Assembly: GCF_022347745.1 (NCBI RefSeq)
Contig: NZ_JAKRGC010000012.1
Span: 1 to 56,110, forward strand
Reading direction: 5' to 3'
Length of the DNA stretch: 56,110 nucleotides
Origin: Streptomyces sp. OfavH-34-F
GTDB lineage: Bacteria > Actinomycetota > Actinomycetes > Streptomycetales > Streptomycetaceae
Shown here in pieces: positions 1-7,749 of the stretch (the stretch's first letter is position 1; each line of letters begins with the position of its first letter). The notes beneath the pieces were generated by a model. It saw only the letters and a program-made list of their open reading frames with translations, made no database searches and was not told where the DNA came from. The position numbers were made by a program, and so were the translations under genes.

Positions 1-96
1 GGTCAGGACGCGGGAGACGGCGCGGGCCAGGTCGGCGGCGACGAGGGCGGGGGCGACGGCGTGCAGCCTGAGCAGGGTGCGGGCGGGTGGGGTCAT
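1..96 (-). CDS. N-terminal fragment of an unidentified cluster gene
   Basis: An ATG at 94-96 on the minus strand is preceded by a GAGG ribosome-binding site nine bases upstream and opens a reading frame that runs off the left edge. Only 32 residues are visible. They begin MTPPARTLLRLHAVAPALVA and are rich in Ala, Leu and Arg, which could be a membrane or adapter-like start. The gene follows the PPTase gene by 28 bases, so it is probably the next gene of the same operon. The family cannot be recognised from this fragment. Confidence 0.6.
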   Translation of the reverse strand, partial: MTPPARTLLRLHAVAPALVAADLARAVSRVLT

Positions 97-124
97 CGTG
101 GCGTTCCTCGGCGGGTCGGGGGGG

Positions 125-865
125 TCACAGGGTCAGGACGAAGGGGGCCGGCTCGTCCTGCGGGGCGGTGGCCCGGCCGGGCCCGTCCCTGCCGAGCAGC
201 AGGTTCAGGGAGACCGGCGGCCGGTCGCGGGTGACCACGGCGGCCACGGCGGCCGGCAGCGCGCCGCACGCCTCGAGGGGTTCCGTACGGCCGAACCAGG
301 CGTCCGACGGGCCGTGGCCGAGGATGCCGCGCAGCGACACCGTGCCGCCGGGGCCGAACGCCAGGTCGACGTCCTTCGCCCCCCGCGCCAGTCCGAGGCC
401 GGTCGCCTTGACCGAGGCCTCCAGCAGGGTCCACGCCGGGAAAAACGTCTCCGGGTCGGCGGTGACGGGCAGGGCGGGGTAGATGGTGGCGAGCGCGTCC
501 ATGGCGGCGGGCACCGGCCGCAGGCGTTCGATGTCCACGCCGATCGGACCGGTGTCGGCGGCGGCGAGCAGCAGCAGCCGTTCGGAGCGGGACCAGTTGA
601 TGTGCAGCTGCGGATGGTCCGGCAGGAACGGTTTGCCGTCGGGGGTGTGGGCGACGCGCAGCTCCGCCGGGGAGACGGCGAGCCGTTCCCCGAGGAGCTG
701 GCGCACCACCAGCCGGGCCCGCAGGAAGCGGCGGGTGGTGGAGGCGCAGGTGAACTCCGCCGCGCGCCTGTCCTCCTCGGGTGTCGCACGGGCCGTGCCG
801 CCCTGACCCGTGCGGTGTGCCGGTGACCACGCGTGCTCGTCCAGATCCACCAGCCAGGCGTCCAT
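125..865 (-). CDS. 4'-phosphopantetheinyl transferase, Sfp type
   Basis: Transfers the phosphopantetheine arm of CoA to the active serine of carrier domains. The 246-residue protein has the Sfp-family magnesium motif IGVDIERL near the middle and the downstream motif WTLLEASVK (family W-x-x-x-E-x-x-x-K), as in Sfp/Gsp enzymes, and its length is normal for the family. The ATG at 865 is supported by a perfect AAGGAGGAG ribosome-binding site; the longer frame upstream has no such signal. It sits at the end of the cluster operon and can activate the three carrier domains encoded here: the free ACP, the NRPS T domain and the carrier fused to the hydrazine synthetase. Confidence 0.93.
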   Translation of the reverse strand: MDAWLVDLDEHAWSPAHRTGQGGTARATPEEDRRAAEFTCASTTRRFLRARLVVRQLLGERLAVSPAELRVAHTPDGKPFLPDHPQLHINWSRSERLLLLAAADTGPIGVDIERLRPVPAAMDALATIYPALPVTADPETFFPAWTLLEASVKATGLGLARGAKDVDLAFGPGGTVSLRGILGHGPSDAWFGRTEPLEACGALPAAVAAVVTRDRPPVSLNLLLGRDGPGRATAPQDEPAPFVLTL

Positions 866-903
866 GTGTTCTCCTCCTTCCGGTGCGGCAGGGGCCGGCG
901 CCC

Positions 904-1953
904 CTACACACTGAAGACCTGGGTGGCGTTGAGCGCGGGATCTCCGGGCCGTACGCGCAGCTCGCCCCGGTCCGGGAACATGACCACGGCCGCGACGGTC
1001 CGCTCGGCGCGGATGTCGCCCCGGTCCGGGACGCGGACGGGCGGCTCGGACAGCAGCCCGAAGTGCGCCTCGGCGTCCGCGCCCGGGGGCAGTCCGGCGA
1101 GCCCTTCGGTGGCGGCCTTCAGCCTGCGGACGGAGGAGTTGCGGGCGAAGACGTTGACCTCGTCGCGCGCGGTGAAGTCGGGGTGCAGGAAGTGGTTGGT
1201 GTGGACGGTCTCCGGCCCCTCCACGACCCGGAGTTCGCCGTCGAGGGCCTCCACGTACAGGGCGTGGTCGCGGTCGCACAGGACGAAGGTGCGGGAGCTG
1301 GCCAGCGGCAGCCCGCGCAGGATCGCCAGGGCCTCCTCGACGCCGCCCGCCGAGTCCAGCAGGTGCCGGATGGCGAGGTACGGCGGCAGGCCGGGGTGCC
1401 AGTCGCCGCCGAGCACCAGGTTGAGGCCGATCGCGAGGCCGTCGCTGTTGAGGCCGAGGTAGCCGAGGAGCCCGCCGAAGCTAAGGACGAGCGAGCGCCG
1501 GCCCGGCCGGTCGGACCGCCGCACGTCCAGCACGCTCAGGTAGTCGTCCAGGTCGCCGTTGAGGTCGACGGTCTGGGCGAGGACCGGGCCGCCCGCGCCG
1601 GTGCGGGCGTACGTCGTGCAGTCGCCCGCGGTGGGCACCTTGCGGTAGCCCATGATCTCCCGGCGCAGTTGCAGCAGCCACGCCTCGTCCGCGCTCACCC
1701 CGGCCCCGGCGGCGAGGCCCGCGACCTCGTCGGCCAGGGCGGGGACCGCCGCCGTGACCGCCGCCCGGTAGGCGGCGATCGACGGCAGCAGCTCCGTCCG
1801 GGAGACCGGCTCCGGCATGACCTTGTTCAGCCGGCAGAGCGAGTCGTCCAGGAAGGCGCGCAGGGGACCGGCGAGGGCCTCACCGTGGGCGCGTCCCACG
1901 GCGAACGGGTCGCCCGACGCGCGGATGAGGGGTATCTCCCCGTGGCCGGTCAT
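904..1953 (-). CDS. C45-family autoproteolytic acyltransferase/amidohydrolase (isopenicillin N acyltransferase-like)
   Basis: 349 residues, similar to acyl-CoA:6-aminopenicillanate acyltransferase and related Ntn hydrolases. In that family the precursor cleaves itself before a cysteine, which becomes the N-terminal nucleophile. Here the candidate is Cys112 in AGDCTTYAR, followed by the family's SFGGLLGYLGLN-type strand and a C-terminal THNHFLHP-like segment (HTNHFLHPDF). The start at 1953 overlaps the stop of the upstream GNAT gene by four bases (ATGA). In the cluster it could exchange or remove an acyl group, for example deprotecting or releasing a carrier-bound acyl-amide or hydrazide. The family assignment is good; the substrate is inferred. 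Confidence 0.82.
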   Translation of the reverse strand: MTGHGEIPLIRASGDPFAVGRAHGEALAGPLRAFLDDSLCRLNKVMPEPVSRTELLPSIAAYRAAVTAAVPALADEVAGLAAGAGVSADEAWLLQLRREIMGYRKVPTAGDCTTYARTGAGGPVLAQTVDLNGDLDDYLSVLDVRRSDRPGRRSLVLSFGGLLGYLGLNSDGLAIGLNLVLGGDWHPGLPPYLAIRHLLDSAGGVEEALAILRGLPLASSRTFVLCDRDHALYVEALDGELRVVEGPETVHTNHFLHPDFTARDEVNVFARNSSVRRLKAATEGLAGLPPGADAEAHFGLLSEPPVRVPDRGDIRAERTVAAVVMFPDRGELRVRPGDPALNATQVFSV

Positions 1954-2597
1954 CCGGCGGCGCTCAGCACGGCGTCGTCGGTGTCGGCCGGCCGTTCCCA
2001 GGGGGCGACCTTCGGCTTCGTGGCCAGCTCCCACTCCACCCGGGGCCACTCGGCGCGCAGCACGCTGTAGAAGACGGCGTCGCGGCGCCGGCCGCCCGGC
2101 ATGTAGTTGAAGCTGCGCAGGGTGCCCTCCTCGACGGCGCCGATGTTGCGCAGCCCGCGCCGGGCCTGGATGTTGAGGACGTCGGTCTTGAACTCGACGC
2201 GCTCCGCCTCCAGGACCTCGAAGGCGTGGCGCAGCAGCAGGTACTTCGCCCAGCGGTTGATGCCCTTGCCGCGGAAGTCGCGGCCGAGCCAGGACCAGCC
2301 GATCTCCAGGCGCCGGTCGGCCTCGGCCATGTTGCCGAAGCTCATGCTGCCCGCGACCCGGCCGGAGGCCTTGTCCACGATGACGTGGACGGCGCGGCGG
2401 CCGGCCGCGTGGTCGGCGAGGCAGGTGTCGAAGAAGGCGGTGTAGTCGGCCTCGTCGGTGACCGCGGAGACGAAGTAGCGCCAGATCTCGGGGTCCATGG
2501 CGACGGCGCGCACGGCCTCGCGGTCGGTCTCGGCGACCGGTCGCAGCAGGACGTGCTCGTTCTCCATGACCGCGGCGGCGTCGCGGGACCAGGACAT
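1950..2597 (-). CDS. GNAT-family N-acetyltransferase (RimJ/RimL-like)
   Basis: 215 residues of the GNAT fold that transfers an acetyl group from acetyl-CoA to an amine. The acetyl-CoA loop is recognisable as the segment WLGRDFRGKGINRWAKYLL (R-G-x-G-x type), followed by VLNIQARRGLRNIGAVEEG, a layout typical of RimJ/RimL-type acetyltransferases. The start lies one base after the ACP stop codon, with a weak ribosome-binding site, so translation is probably coupled. In a hydrazine pathway a plausible role is acetyl protection of a free NH2 of the hydrazine, or self-resistance. That role is inferred from position. Confidence 0.85.
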   Translation of the reverse strand: MSWSRDAAAVMENEHVLLRPVAETDREAVRAVAMDPEIWRYFVSAVTDEADYTAFFDTCLADHAAGRRAVHVIVDKASGRVAGSMSFGNMAEADRRLEIGWSWLGRDFRGKGINRWAKYLLLRHAFEVLEAERVEFKTDVLNIQARRGLRNIGAVEEGTLRSFNYMPGGRRRDAVFYSVLRAEWPRVEWELATKPKVAPWERPADTDDAVLSAAG

Positions 2598-2598
2598 G

Positions 2599-2895
2599 TC
2601 AGACCGCCTTTGCGTCGGTGTGCCGGGCGAGGGACTCGACGACGTCGCGCAGGGTGTGCATGGCGGCGAGGTCGTGCTCGGTGAAGTGGGCGAGGTCGAC
2701 GTCGGTCGCCTCGCACACCTCGGTGAGGAAGAGGACCTTGTTGAGCGAGGTCAGGCTGTAGGAGCCGGCCATGTCCGCGTCGAGGTCGATCTCCGCCGGG
2801 GGGATCTCCGGGTCCAGCAGGACGGAGAGGGCCTCGCGGGCCGCGTTCTCGATGCCGGTGCCGAGGTCCGTGCCGAGGACGGTGTCAGGGTGCAT
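2599..2895 (-). CDS. Free-standing acyl/peptidyl carrier protein
   Basis: 98-residue single carrier domain. The likely phosphopantetheine site is Ser50 in SYSLTSLNKV, where the usual D-S-L core reads T-S-L. Helix predictions before and after fit a four-helix carrier. The chosen ATG at 2895 overlaps the end of the AMP-ligase gene by 11 bases; the longer frame upstream only runs back into that gene. The pairing with the AMP ligase suggests the ligase charges this protein with a carboxylic acid, and that the acyl-CoA dehydrogenase or HDO enzyme further along the cluster may act on the tethered acid. Confidence 0.87.
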   Translation of the reverse strand: MHPDTVLGTDLGTGIENAAREALSVLLDPEIPPAEIDLDADMAGSYSLTSLNKVLFLTEVCEATDVDLAHFTEHDLAAMHTLRDVVESLARHTDAKAV

Positions 2896-4417
2896 GAATG
2901 CCTGCCTTGGGGTCGTGGAGGCTGGTCCGGTACGCGGCCAGGATCCGGGGTCGTTTCGGCTTGTACTGCGAGGTGAGCAGGTCGTTGTCGATGCTGAACG
3001 GCTCATCGGCGATGACGACCCGGCTGATCCGCTCGTCCCGGCCGAACGCCGCGTTGGTCAGGGCGAGCTGGGCGCGGACGGCGTCCGGGTCGGCGGGCAG
3101 CGCCGCCGGCGAGACGACCGCGACCAGGTCCGTCTGGGTGGGGCAGAACAGGACGCACTCGGCGACGGCCGGGCTGGCCCGCATGTGCTCCTCGATCGGC
3201 CGGACGACGACCTTCTTGCCGTTGTCCAGGACGATGACGTCGTCGGCCCGGCCCCGGATGAACAGGAAGCCGTCCTCGTCGATGTGGCCGAGGTCGCCGG
3301 TGCGCACCGTGCCGTCCGGGCCGAAGACGCGTTCGGAGGCGCCGGGTTCGGCGAAGGCGTACCCGTAGCCGACGGGGTGCTCGCTGCGCACGCTGACCAC
3401 CCCGTCCGCGTCGAGCAGGACCTCCTTGCCCGGCAGGACGCGCCCCACGCTGCCCTCGCGGCTGGCGCCCGGGTGGTTCTTGGCGACGATGCACGTCTCG
3501 TTGAGGCCGTAGCCCTCGTAGATGGGCAGTCCGGCGTCCGTGAAGAACCGGAGCATCGCCGCGTCGGCCGGTGCGGAGCCGGTCCACAGGTAGCGGACGC
3601 GGTCGCCGAACAGCCGGCGGGCGGCCTCCTGCGGGGTCAGCGTGCCGCCGGAGCGCCGCACCCGGGACTCGACCTGGCGCCGGGCCGTCTCGTAGAAGGC
3701 CGGGACGCCCATCACCACGGTCGGCCGGACCCGGCGCATCGCCGCGAAGGCCGCCTCGTAGGTGCTGATCGTGACGTCGTGCCCGTGGGCGAGCGCCGAG
3801 TAGACCCAGTAGCGCTGCTGGAGCAGGGACAGCGGCAGGAAGACGAACAGGTCGTCGCCCGGGGCGTGGCCGAACATCTCCTGGACGGCCGCGAGGGAGC
3901 TGTCGATGCTGCCGGCGGTGGCGCCGAGCCCCTTGGGGGTGCCGGTGCTGCCGGAGGTGAACTTGATGGTGGTCACCTCGCGCGGTCCCCAGGTCACCGG
4001 CGCGGGGGCCGGCGGACCGGCCGCCTCCGCGTCCGGCTCGGACAGGGCGCGCACCTCGCTCATCGGTACGGCCCCGGGGGCGTCGGCGGCCCGGTCCGTG
4101 AAGAGGAGGGTCAGTCCGTAGCGGCCGGTCAGGTCGTCGGCCGGGTCGAACTTGCCGGGCTCGAACCCGGCGGTCTGCGCCTTCAGCCGGAGCGCCGCCA
4201 GGTCCAGGAGCACCCACTCCAGGCTGTTCGCGGCCAGGATGCCGATGCGGTCGCCGGGGCCGACGCCCCGTTCCCGCAGCCGTCCGGCGAGCCGCCCGGC
4301 CCGTTCGTACAGCTCCGGGAGGCCGAGGGTCTCCGTGCCGTCCAGCCGGGCGAAGGAGATCCGGCCGCCCGCCGGCGCGGTGTTGACGACGCGGTCGAGC
4401 ACCGAGGGGGCGGTCAT
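2885..4417 (-). CDS. Stand-alone AMP-dependent acyl/aminoacyl ligase
   Basis: 510-residue member of the adenylate-forming (ANL) superfamily. Visible motifs are the P-loop FTSGSTGTPKG (res 153-163), the A5-like YGLNET (303-308), RTGDLGHIDEDGF (372-384) with the nucleotide-binding Asp, RGRADD (388-393), and a C-terminal Lys in QYKPKRP (about 484-490). It lacks condensation and carrier domains, so it probably adenylates a small or long-chain acid and loads the neighbouring ACP. It resembles fatty-acid/AMP ligases more than NRPS A domains. ATGA overlap with the NRPS stop indicates coupled translation. Hydrazinoacetic acid is a candidate substrate, by inference only. Confidence 0.88.
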   Translation of the reverse strand: MTAPSVLDRVVNTAPAGGRISFARLDGTETLGLPELYERAGRLAGRLRERGVGPGDRIGILAANSLEWVLLDLAALRLKAQTAGFEPGKFDPADDLTGRYGLTLLFTDRAADAPGAVPMSEVRALSEPDAEAAGPPAPAPVTWGPREVTTIKFTSGSTGTPKGLGATAGSIDSSLAAVQEMFGHAPGDDLFVFLPLSLLQQRYWVYSALAHGHDVTISTYEAAFAAMRRVRPTVVMGVPAFYETARRQVESRVRRSGGTLTPQEAARRLFGDRVRYLWTGSAPADAAMLRFFTDAGLPIYEGYGLNETCIVAKNHPGASREGSVGRVLPGKEVLLDADGVVSVRSEHPVGYGYAFAEPGASERVFGPDGTVRTGDLGHIDEDGFLFIRGRADDVIVLDNGKKVVVRPIEEHMRASPAVAECVLFCPTQTDLVAVVSPAALPADPDAVRAQLALTNAAFGRDERISRVVIADEPFSIDNDLLTSQYKPKRPRILAAYRTSLHDPKAGIHAP

Positions 4418-7400
4418 CGCGTCGCCCCTTCCCGCTCGTCCAGCTCGGCGGCGAGCGCGTGGACGCAGTCCATCTCGGCGAACGCGTCGAGCGGGATGCC
4501 GACCCCGAACTGCTTGCGGACGGCGGTCAGGATGCGGGCGGCGGCGATGGAGTCCCCGCCCAGCGCGCCGAGCCGGTCGTGGACGCCGACCTCCTTGCCG
4601 CGCAGCACGGTGGTCCAGATCTCGACCAGGGCCTTCTCGGTGGGGGTGGACGGCGCGCCGCCGCTGCGGGCGCGCGGGACGGGGGCCGCCGCCTCGACGG
4701 CCGCCGCGGCGAGCCGGCCCCGGTCCACCTTGCCGTTCCGGGTCAGCGGCAGCTCGTCGTGCCAGACGACGGCCCCGGGCACCATGTAGTCCGGCAGGTC
4801 GCGGCGGAGCGCGTCGCGCAGCGCGTTCTCGGTGGGGCGGTCCGTGCCGTCCTCCGGGACCAGGTGGGCCACCAGGCGGGCGCCCTGGGCCCCCTCCTGT
4901 CCGGCGACCACGGCCTTGGCGACGCCGGGGACGGCGACCAGTCGCGTCTCGACCTCGCCGGCCTCGATGCGGTAGCCGTTGACCTTGATCTGGAAGTCGC
5001 TGCGGCCCATGATCGCGATGTTTCCGTCGGGCAGCATCCGGCCCAGGTCCCCGGTGCGGTAGAGGCGTTCGCCGCGCACGGGGTCGTGGAAGAAGCGCTC
5101 GGCGGTGCGTTCCGGGTCGTCCCAGTAGCCGCGTGCCAGGCCGGTGCCGGCCGCGCAGATCTCGCCGGTGACCCAGTCCGGGGCGTCCAGGCCGTCCCGG
5201 TCCAGGACGTAGGCCCGGTTGTTGGCGTTCGGGCGGCCGTACGGGATGGACTCGCTGCCGTCCTCGTCCGGCCCGACCGGGTGCAGGATGTTCCAGACGG
5301 TCGTCTCGGTCGGGCCGCCCAGGGAGACCACGTCGAGGCCGGGCTTGAGGGTGCGCAGCGCGGCCGGGAGGGCCGGCGGGATGCGGTCGCCGCTCATCAT
5401 CACCAGGCGCAGCGCGGGCGGAACGACCCCGTCCGCGACGGCCTGGTCGTGCATCAGGTTGACGATGGCGGGGACCGAGTTCCACACCGTGACGCCCGCG
5501 TCCGCGCACAGGTCGAGCCAGTGCGCCGGGTCCACGGCCCGGTCCCGGTCGGGCATGACCAGGGCCGCGCCCGCCGACAGGGCGCCGAAGACGTCCCACA
5601 CGGACAGGTCGAAGTTGAAGGCGCTGATCGCGAAGAACCGGTCGGCGGGGCTGATGCCGAAGCGCTCGTGGCAGTCCGCGACGACGTTGGCGACGTTGCG
5701 GTGGCTGACCATGACGCCCTTGGGCGCGCCGGTGGTGCCGGAGGTGTAGAGGACGTAGGCGAGGTCGTCCGGGTCGGAGCCGGGCAGCCGCTCGGGCACC
5801 TCGGGCGCGGCGGCGGACGGGCCGCCCGTGCCGCCGTCGGCGAGGTCGAGGCGCATGACCTCGCGCCCGCCGCCGCCCGGCCCGTCGGCGTTGGTGAGGA
5901 CCCGGCGCACCCGGCCGTCGCGCAGCATGTACTCCTGCCGGTCGGCCGGCAGGGCGGCGTCCACGGGCAGGTAGGCGGCCCCGGCCAGCACGGTGGCGAG
6001 GATGCCGACGATCTGCTCGGGGCCCCGGTGCATCACCAGTCCGACCAGTTCGTCCCGGCCGACGCCGCCCTCGCGCAGCCACCGCGCGGCGGCCGCCGCC
6101 CGGTGCAGGAGTTCGCCGTAGCGGACCTCCCCGCCGGAGGTGAGGATCGCGGGCGCGTCCGGGGCGCTCCGGGCCCGTTCGACGAACGCGTCGCCGAGCA
6201 TGACCGGGGGCAGCGGCACCCGGGTGTCGTTGGCGGCGCGGCGCCGCTCGGTCTGGTCCGGGGGCAGCAGGCCGAAGGAGGTGCGCTGCCAGGCGGCCGG
6301 GTCCGTCAGGGTCTCCAGCAGGGTCTGGTAGCCGTACGCGAAGGCGTCCAGCAGCCCTTCCGGGAACAGTTCGTCGATGCCGTCGAGCTGGACGACGAGG
6401 CCGCCGTGCTGCTCCATGGCGAAGGCGTTCAGCCAGACCTGCGGGGTCTGGGAGACGGTGAAGACCTCCGGGCCGAACAGTTCCAGGGCCGAGCCGTCGG
6501 CGTCGCCGTGGCCGAGGGCGCTGTTGAAGGTGAACGGCATCCGGGCGCCCGCCACGCCGCCCCGGCGCCGGGCGAGTTCCTGCATGACCTGGCCGCCGGA
6601 GAAGTGCCGGTGGTCCAGGTCCTTGCGGAGCCGGGTCTGCAGGGCGCGGGCCCGCTCCAGGAAGGGCAGGGAGCGGTCCACCTCCGCCTCCACCAGCAGG
6701 GTGTCCGAGAACTGGCCGATGGCCTCGAACGCGCGGGGGTGCAGGGGCGGGCGGTTGGCGACCGTGGTGTTGACGGTGAAGCGCTCGCCCGCGCCCCAGG
6801 TGGCCAGGGTCTCCGCGTAGGCGGCGAGCAGCACCGCGGACGGCGTCAGCCCGGCGTCGGCGGCCCGCTGTCCGAGCGCCGTCCACGCCTCCCGGTCCAG
6901 GCGCACCTGCCGCTGGGTGAACCGGGTCTCGGTCAGCGCCGAGGGGCTGGTGCGCAGGGGCAGGTCGGGGTGCGGGGCGAGGTCGTCGACGCGGGCGAGC
7001 CAGTAGTCGCGGGAGCGGCGGGCCGGGGCGCGGTCGCGGCCGGCCTCCAGGGCCCGGACGTAGTCCTCGTACAGCAGCTCCTCCGGGGCCGGGGTGCCGG
7101 AGTCGGTGCCCTCGTACGCGCGCCACCAGGCGCGGAAGAACAGGAACATGCTGATCCCGTCCATGACCAGCCCGTCGTGGCCGACGTGCAGGACCATGCG
7201 GTCGTCGGCGAGGCGGGTGACCTCGACGGCGAGCAGCGGGGCGCGGTCGGCGGGCAGTATCCGGTGCGAGCGCTCCGCGCGGAGTTCCGCGCGGATGCGG
7301 TCCTGTTCGCCGGGGCTCTCGGCGCGCAGGTCGAGGACGGGGATCGGGAGCCGGGTGCCCGCCGCTCCGGTGACCTGGCGGTCGTCGGTGCAGAAGCGGG

Positions 7401-7749
7401 AGCGCAGGGCGCTGTGGGCGTCGATGACGGTCGCGAGCGCCGTCTCCAGCCGGTCCACGTCCCAGCAGCCCTCGATCTCGTGGTAGACGTGGCTGGCCAC
7501 GTCGCCGATCTCGAAGATGCCGCTGCGGCCCAGCAGATAGGCGCGCTGGAGGGTGGTGAGGGGGAAGCCCGGTCCGTTCCTCTCCTCCTCCACGAGGTGG
7601 GCGACCAGTTCCTCCTTCACCTCCTTGATGCGGGCGATGAAGTCGGGTTCCATGCTCTGCCGGCCGCCGCGCAGCCGCAGGTCGGTGCCGGCGAGTTCGA
7701 CGAAGAGGCCGCGGCCCTCGATCTCGCGCAGGACGTCGTGGAGGCTCAT
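4414..7749 (-). CDS. Single-module NRPS: docking-Cy-A-T (A domain Cys-like)
   Basis: 1111 residues. Residues 1-55 look like a TubC-type N-terminal docking helix bundle. Residues about 60-490 form a condensation-superfamily domain of the heterocyclisation (Cy) type: D192-xxxx-D197-xx-S200 replaces HHxxxDG, and FTFNS (406-410) and SQTPQVWLN (433-441) match later Cy motifs. Residues 510-1010 are an A domain (YTSGTTGAPKG 668-678, GGPTE 811-815, RTGDLG 898-903). My reading of the specificity positions is D714 L715 W718 N757 M784 S786 L810 V818 W819 K1007, close to known Cys codes such as DLYNMSLIW. The T-domain serine is in LGGDSIAA (about 1067). There is no thioesterase. Position 441 is Asn where Cy domains usually have Asp. 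Confidence 0.92.
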   Translation of the reverse strand: MSLHDVLREIEGRGLFVELAGTDLRLRGGRQSMEPDFIARIKEVKEELVAHLVEEERNGPGFPLTTLQRAYLLGRSGIFEIGDVASHVYHEIEGCWDVDRLETALATVIDAHSALRSRFCTDDRQVTGAAGTRLPIPVLDLRAESPGEQDRIRAELRAERSHRILPADRAPLLAVEVTRLADDRMVLHVGHDGLVMDGISMFLFFRAWWRAYEGTDSGTPAPEELLYEDYVRALEAGRDRAPARRSRDYWLARVDDLAPHPDLPLRTSPSALTETRFTQRQVRLDREAWTALGQRAADAGLTPSAVLLAAYAETLATWGAGERFTVNTTVANRPPLHPRAFEAIGQFSDTLLVEAEVDRSLPFLERARALQTRLRKDLDHRHFSGGQVMQELARRRGGVAGARMPFTFNSALGHGDADGSALELFGPEVFTVSQTPQVWLNAFAMEQHGGLVVQLDGIDELFPEGLLDAFAYGYQTLLETLTDPAAWQRTSFGLLPPDQTERRRAANDTRVPLPPVMLGDAFVERARSAPDAPAILTSGGEVRYGELLHRAAAAARWLREGGVGRDELVGLVMHRGPEQIVGILATVLAGAAYLPVDAALPADRQEYMLRDGRVRRVLTNADGPGGGGREVMRLDLADGGTGGPSAAAPEVPERLPGSDPDDLAYVLYTSGTTGAPKGVMVSHRNVANVVADCHERFGISPADRFFAISAFNFDLSVWDVFGALSAGAALVMPDRDRAVDPAHWLDLCADAGVTVWNSVPAIVNLMHDQAVADGVVPPALRLVMMSGDRIPPALPAALRTLKPGLDVVSLGGPTETTVWNILHPVGPDEDGSESIPYGRPNANNRAYVLDRDGLDAPDWVTGEICAAGTGLARGYWDDPERTAERFFHDPVRGERLYRTGDLGRMLPDGNIAIMGRSDFQIKVNGYRIEAGEVETRLVAVPGVAKAVVAGQEGAQGARLVAHLVPEDGTDRPTENALRDALRRDLPDYMVPGAVVWHDELPLTRNGKVDRGRLAAAAVEAAAPVPRARSGGAPSTPTEKALVEIWTTVLRGKEVGVHDRLGALGGDSIAAARILTAVRKQFGVGIPLDAFAEMDCVHALAAELDEREGATR

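Noticed and set aside
1482..1484. Possible TTA codon in the C45 gene
   Set aside because: The triplet is out of frame: the codons read CTT AGC, encoding Leu-Ser.
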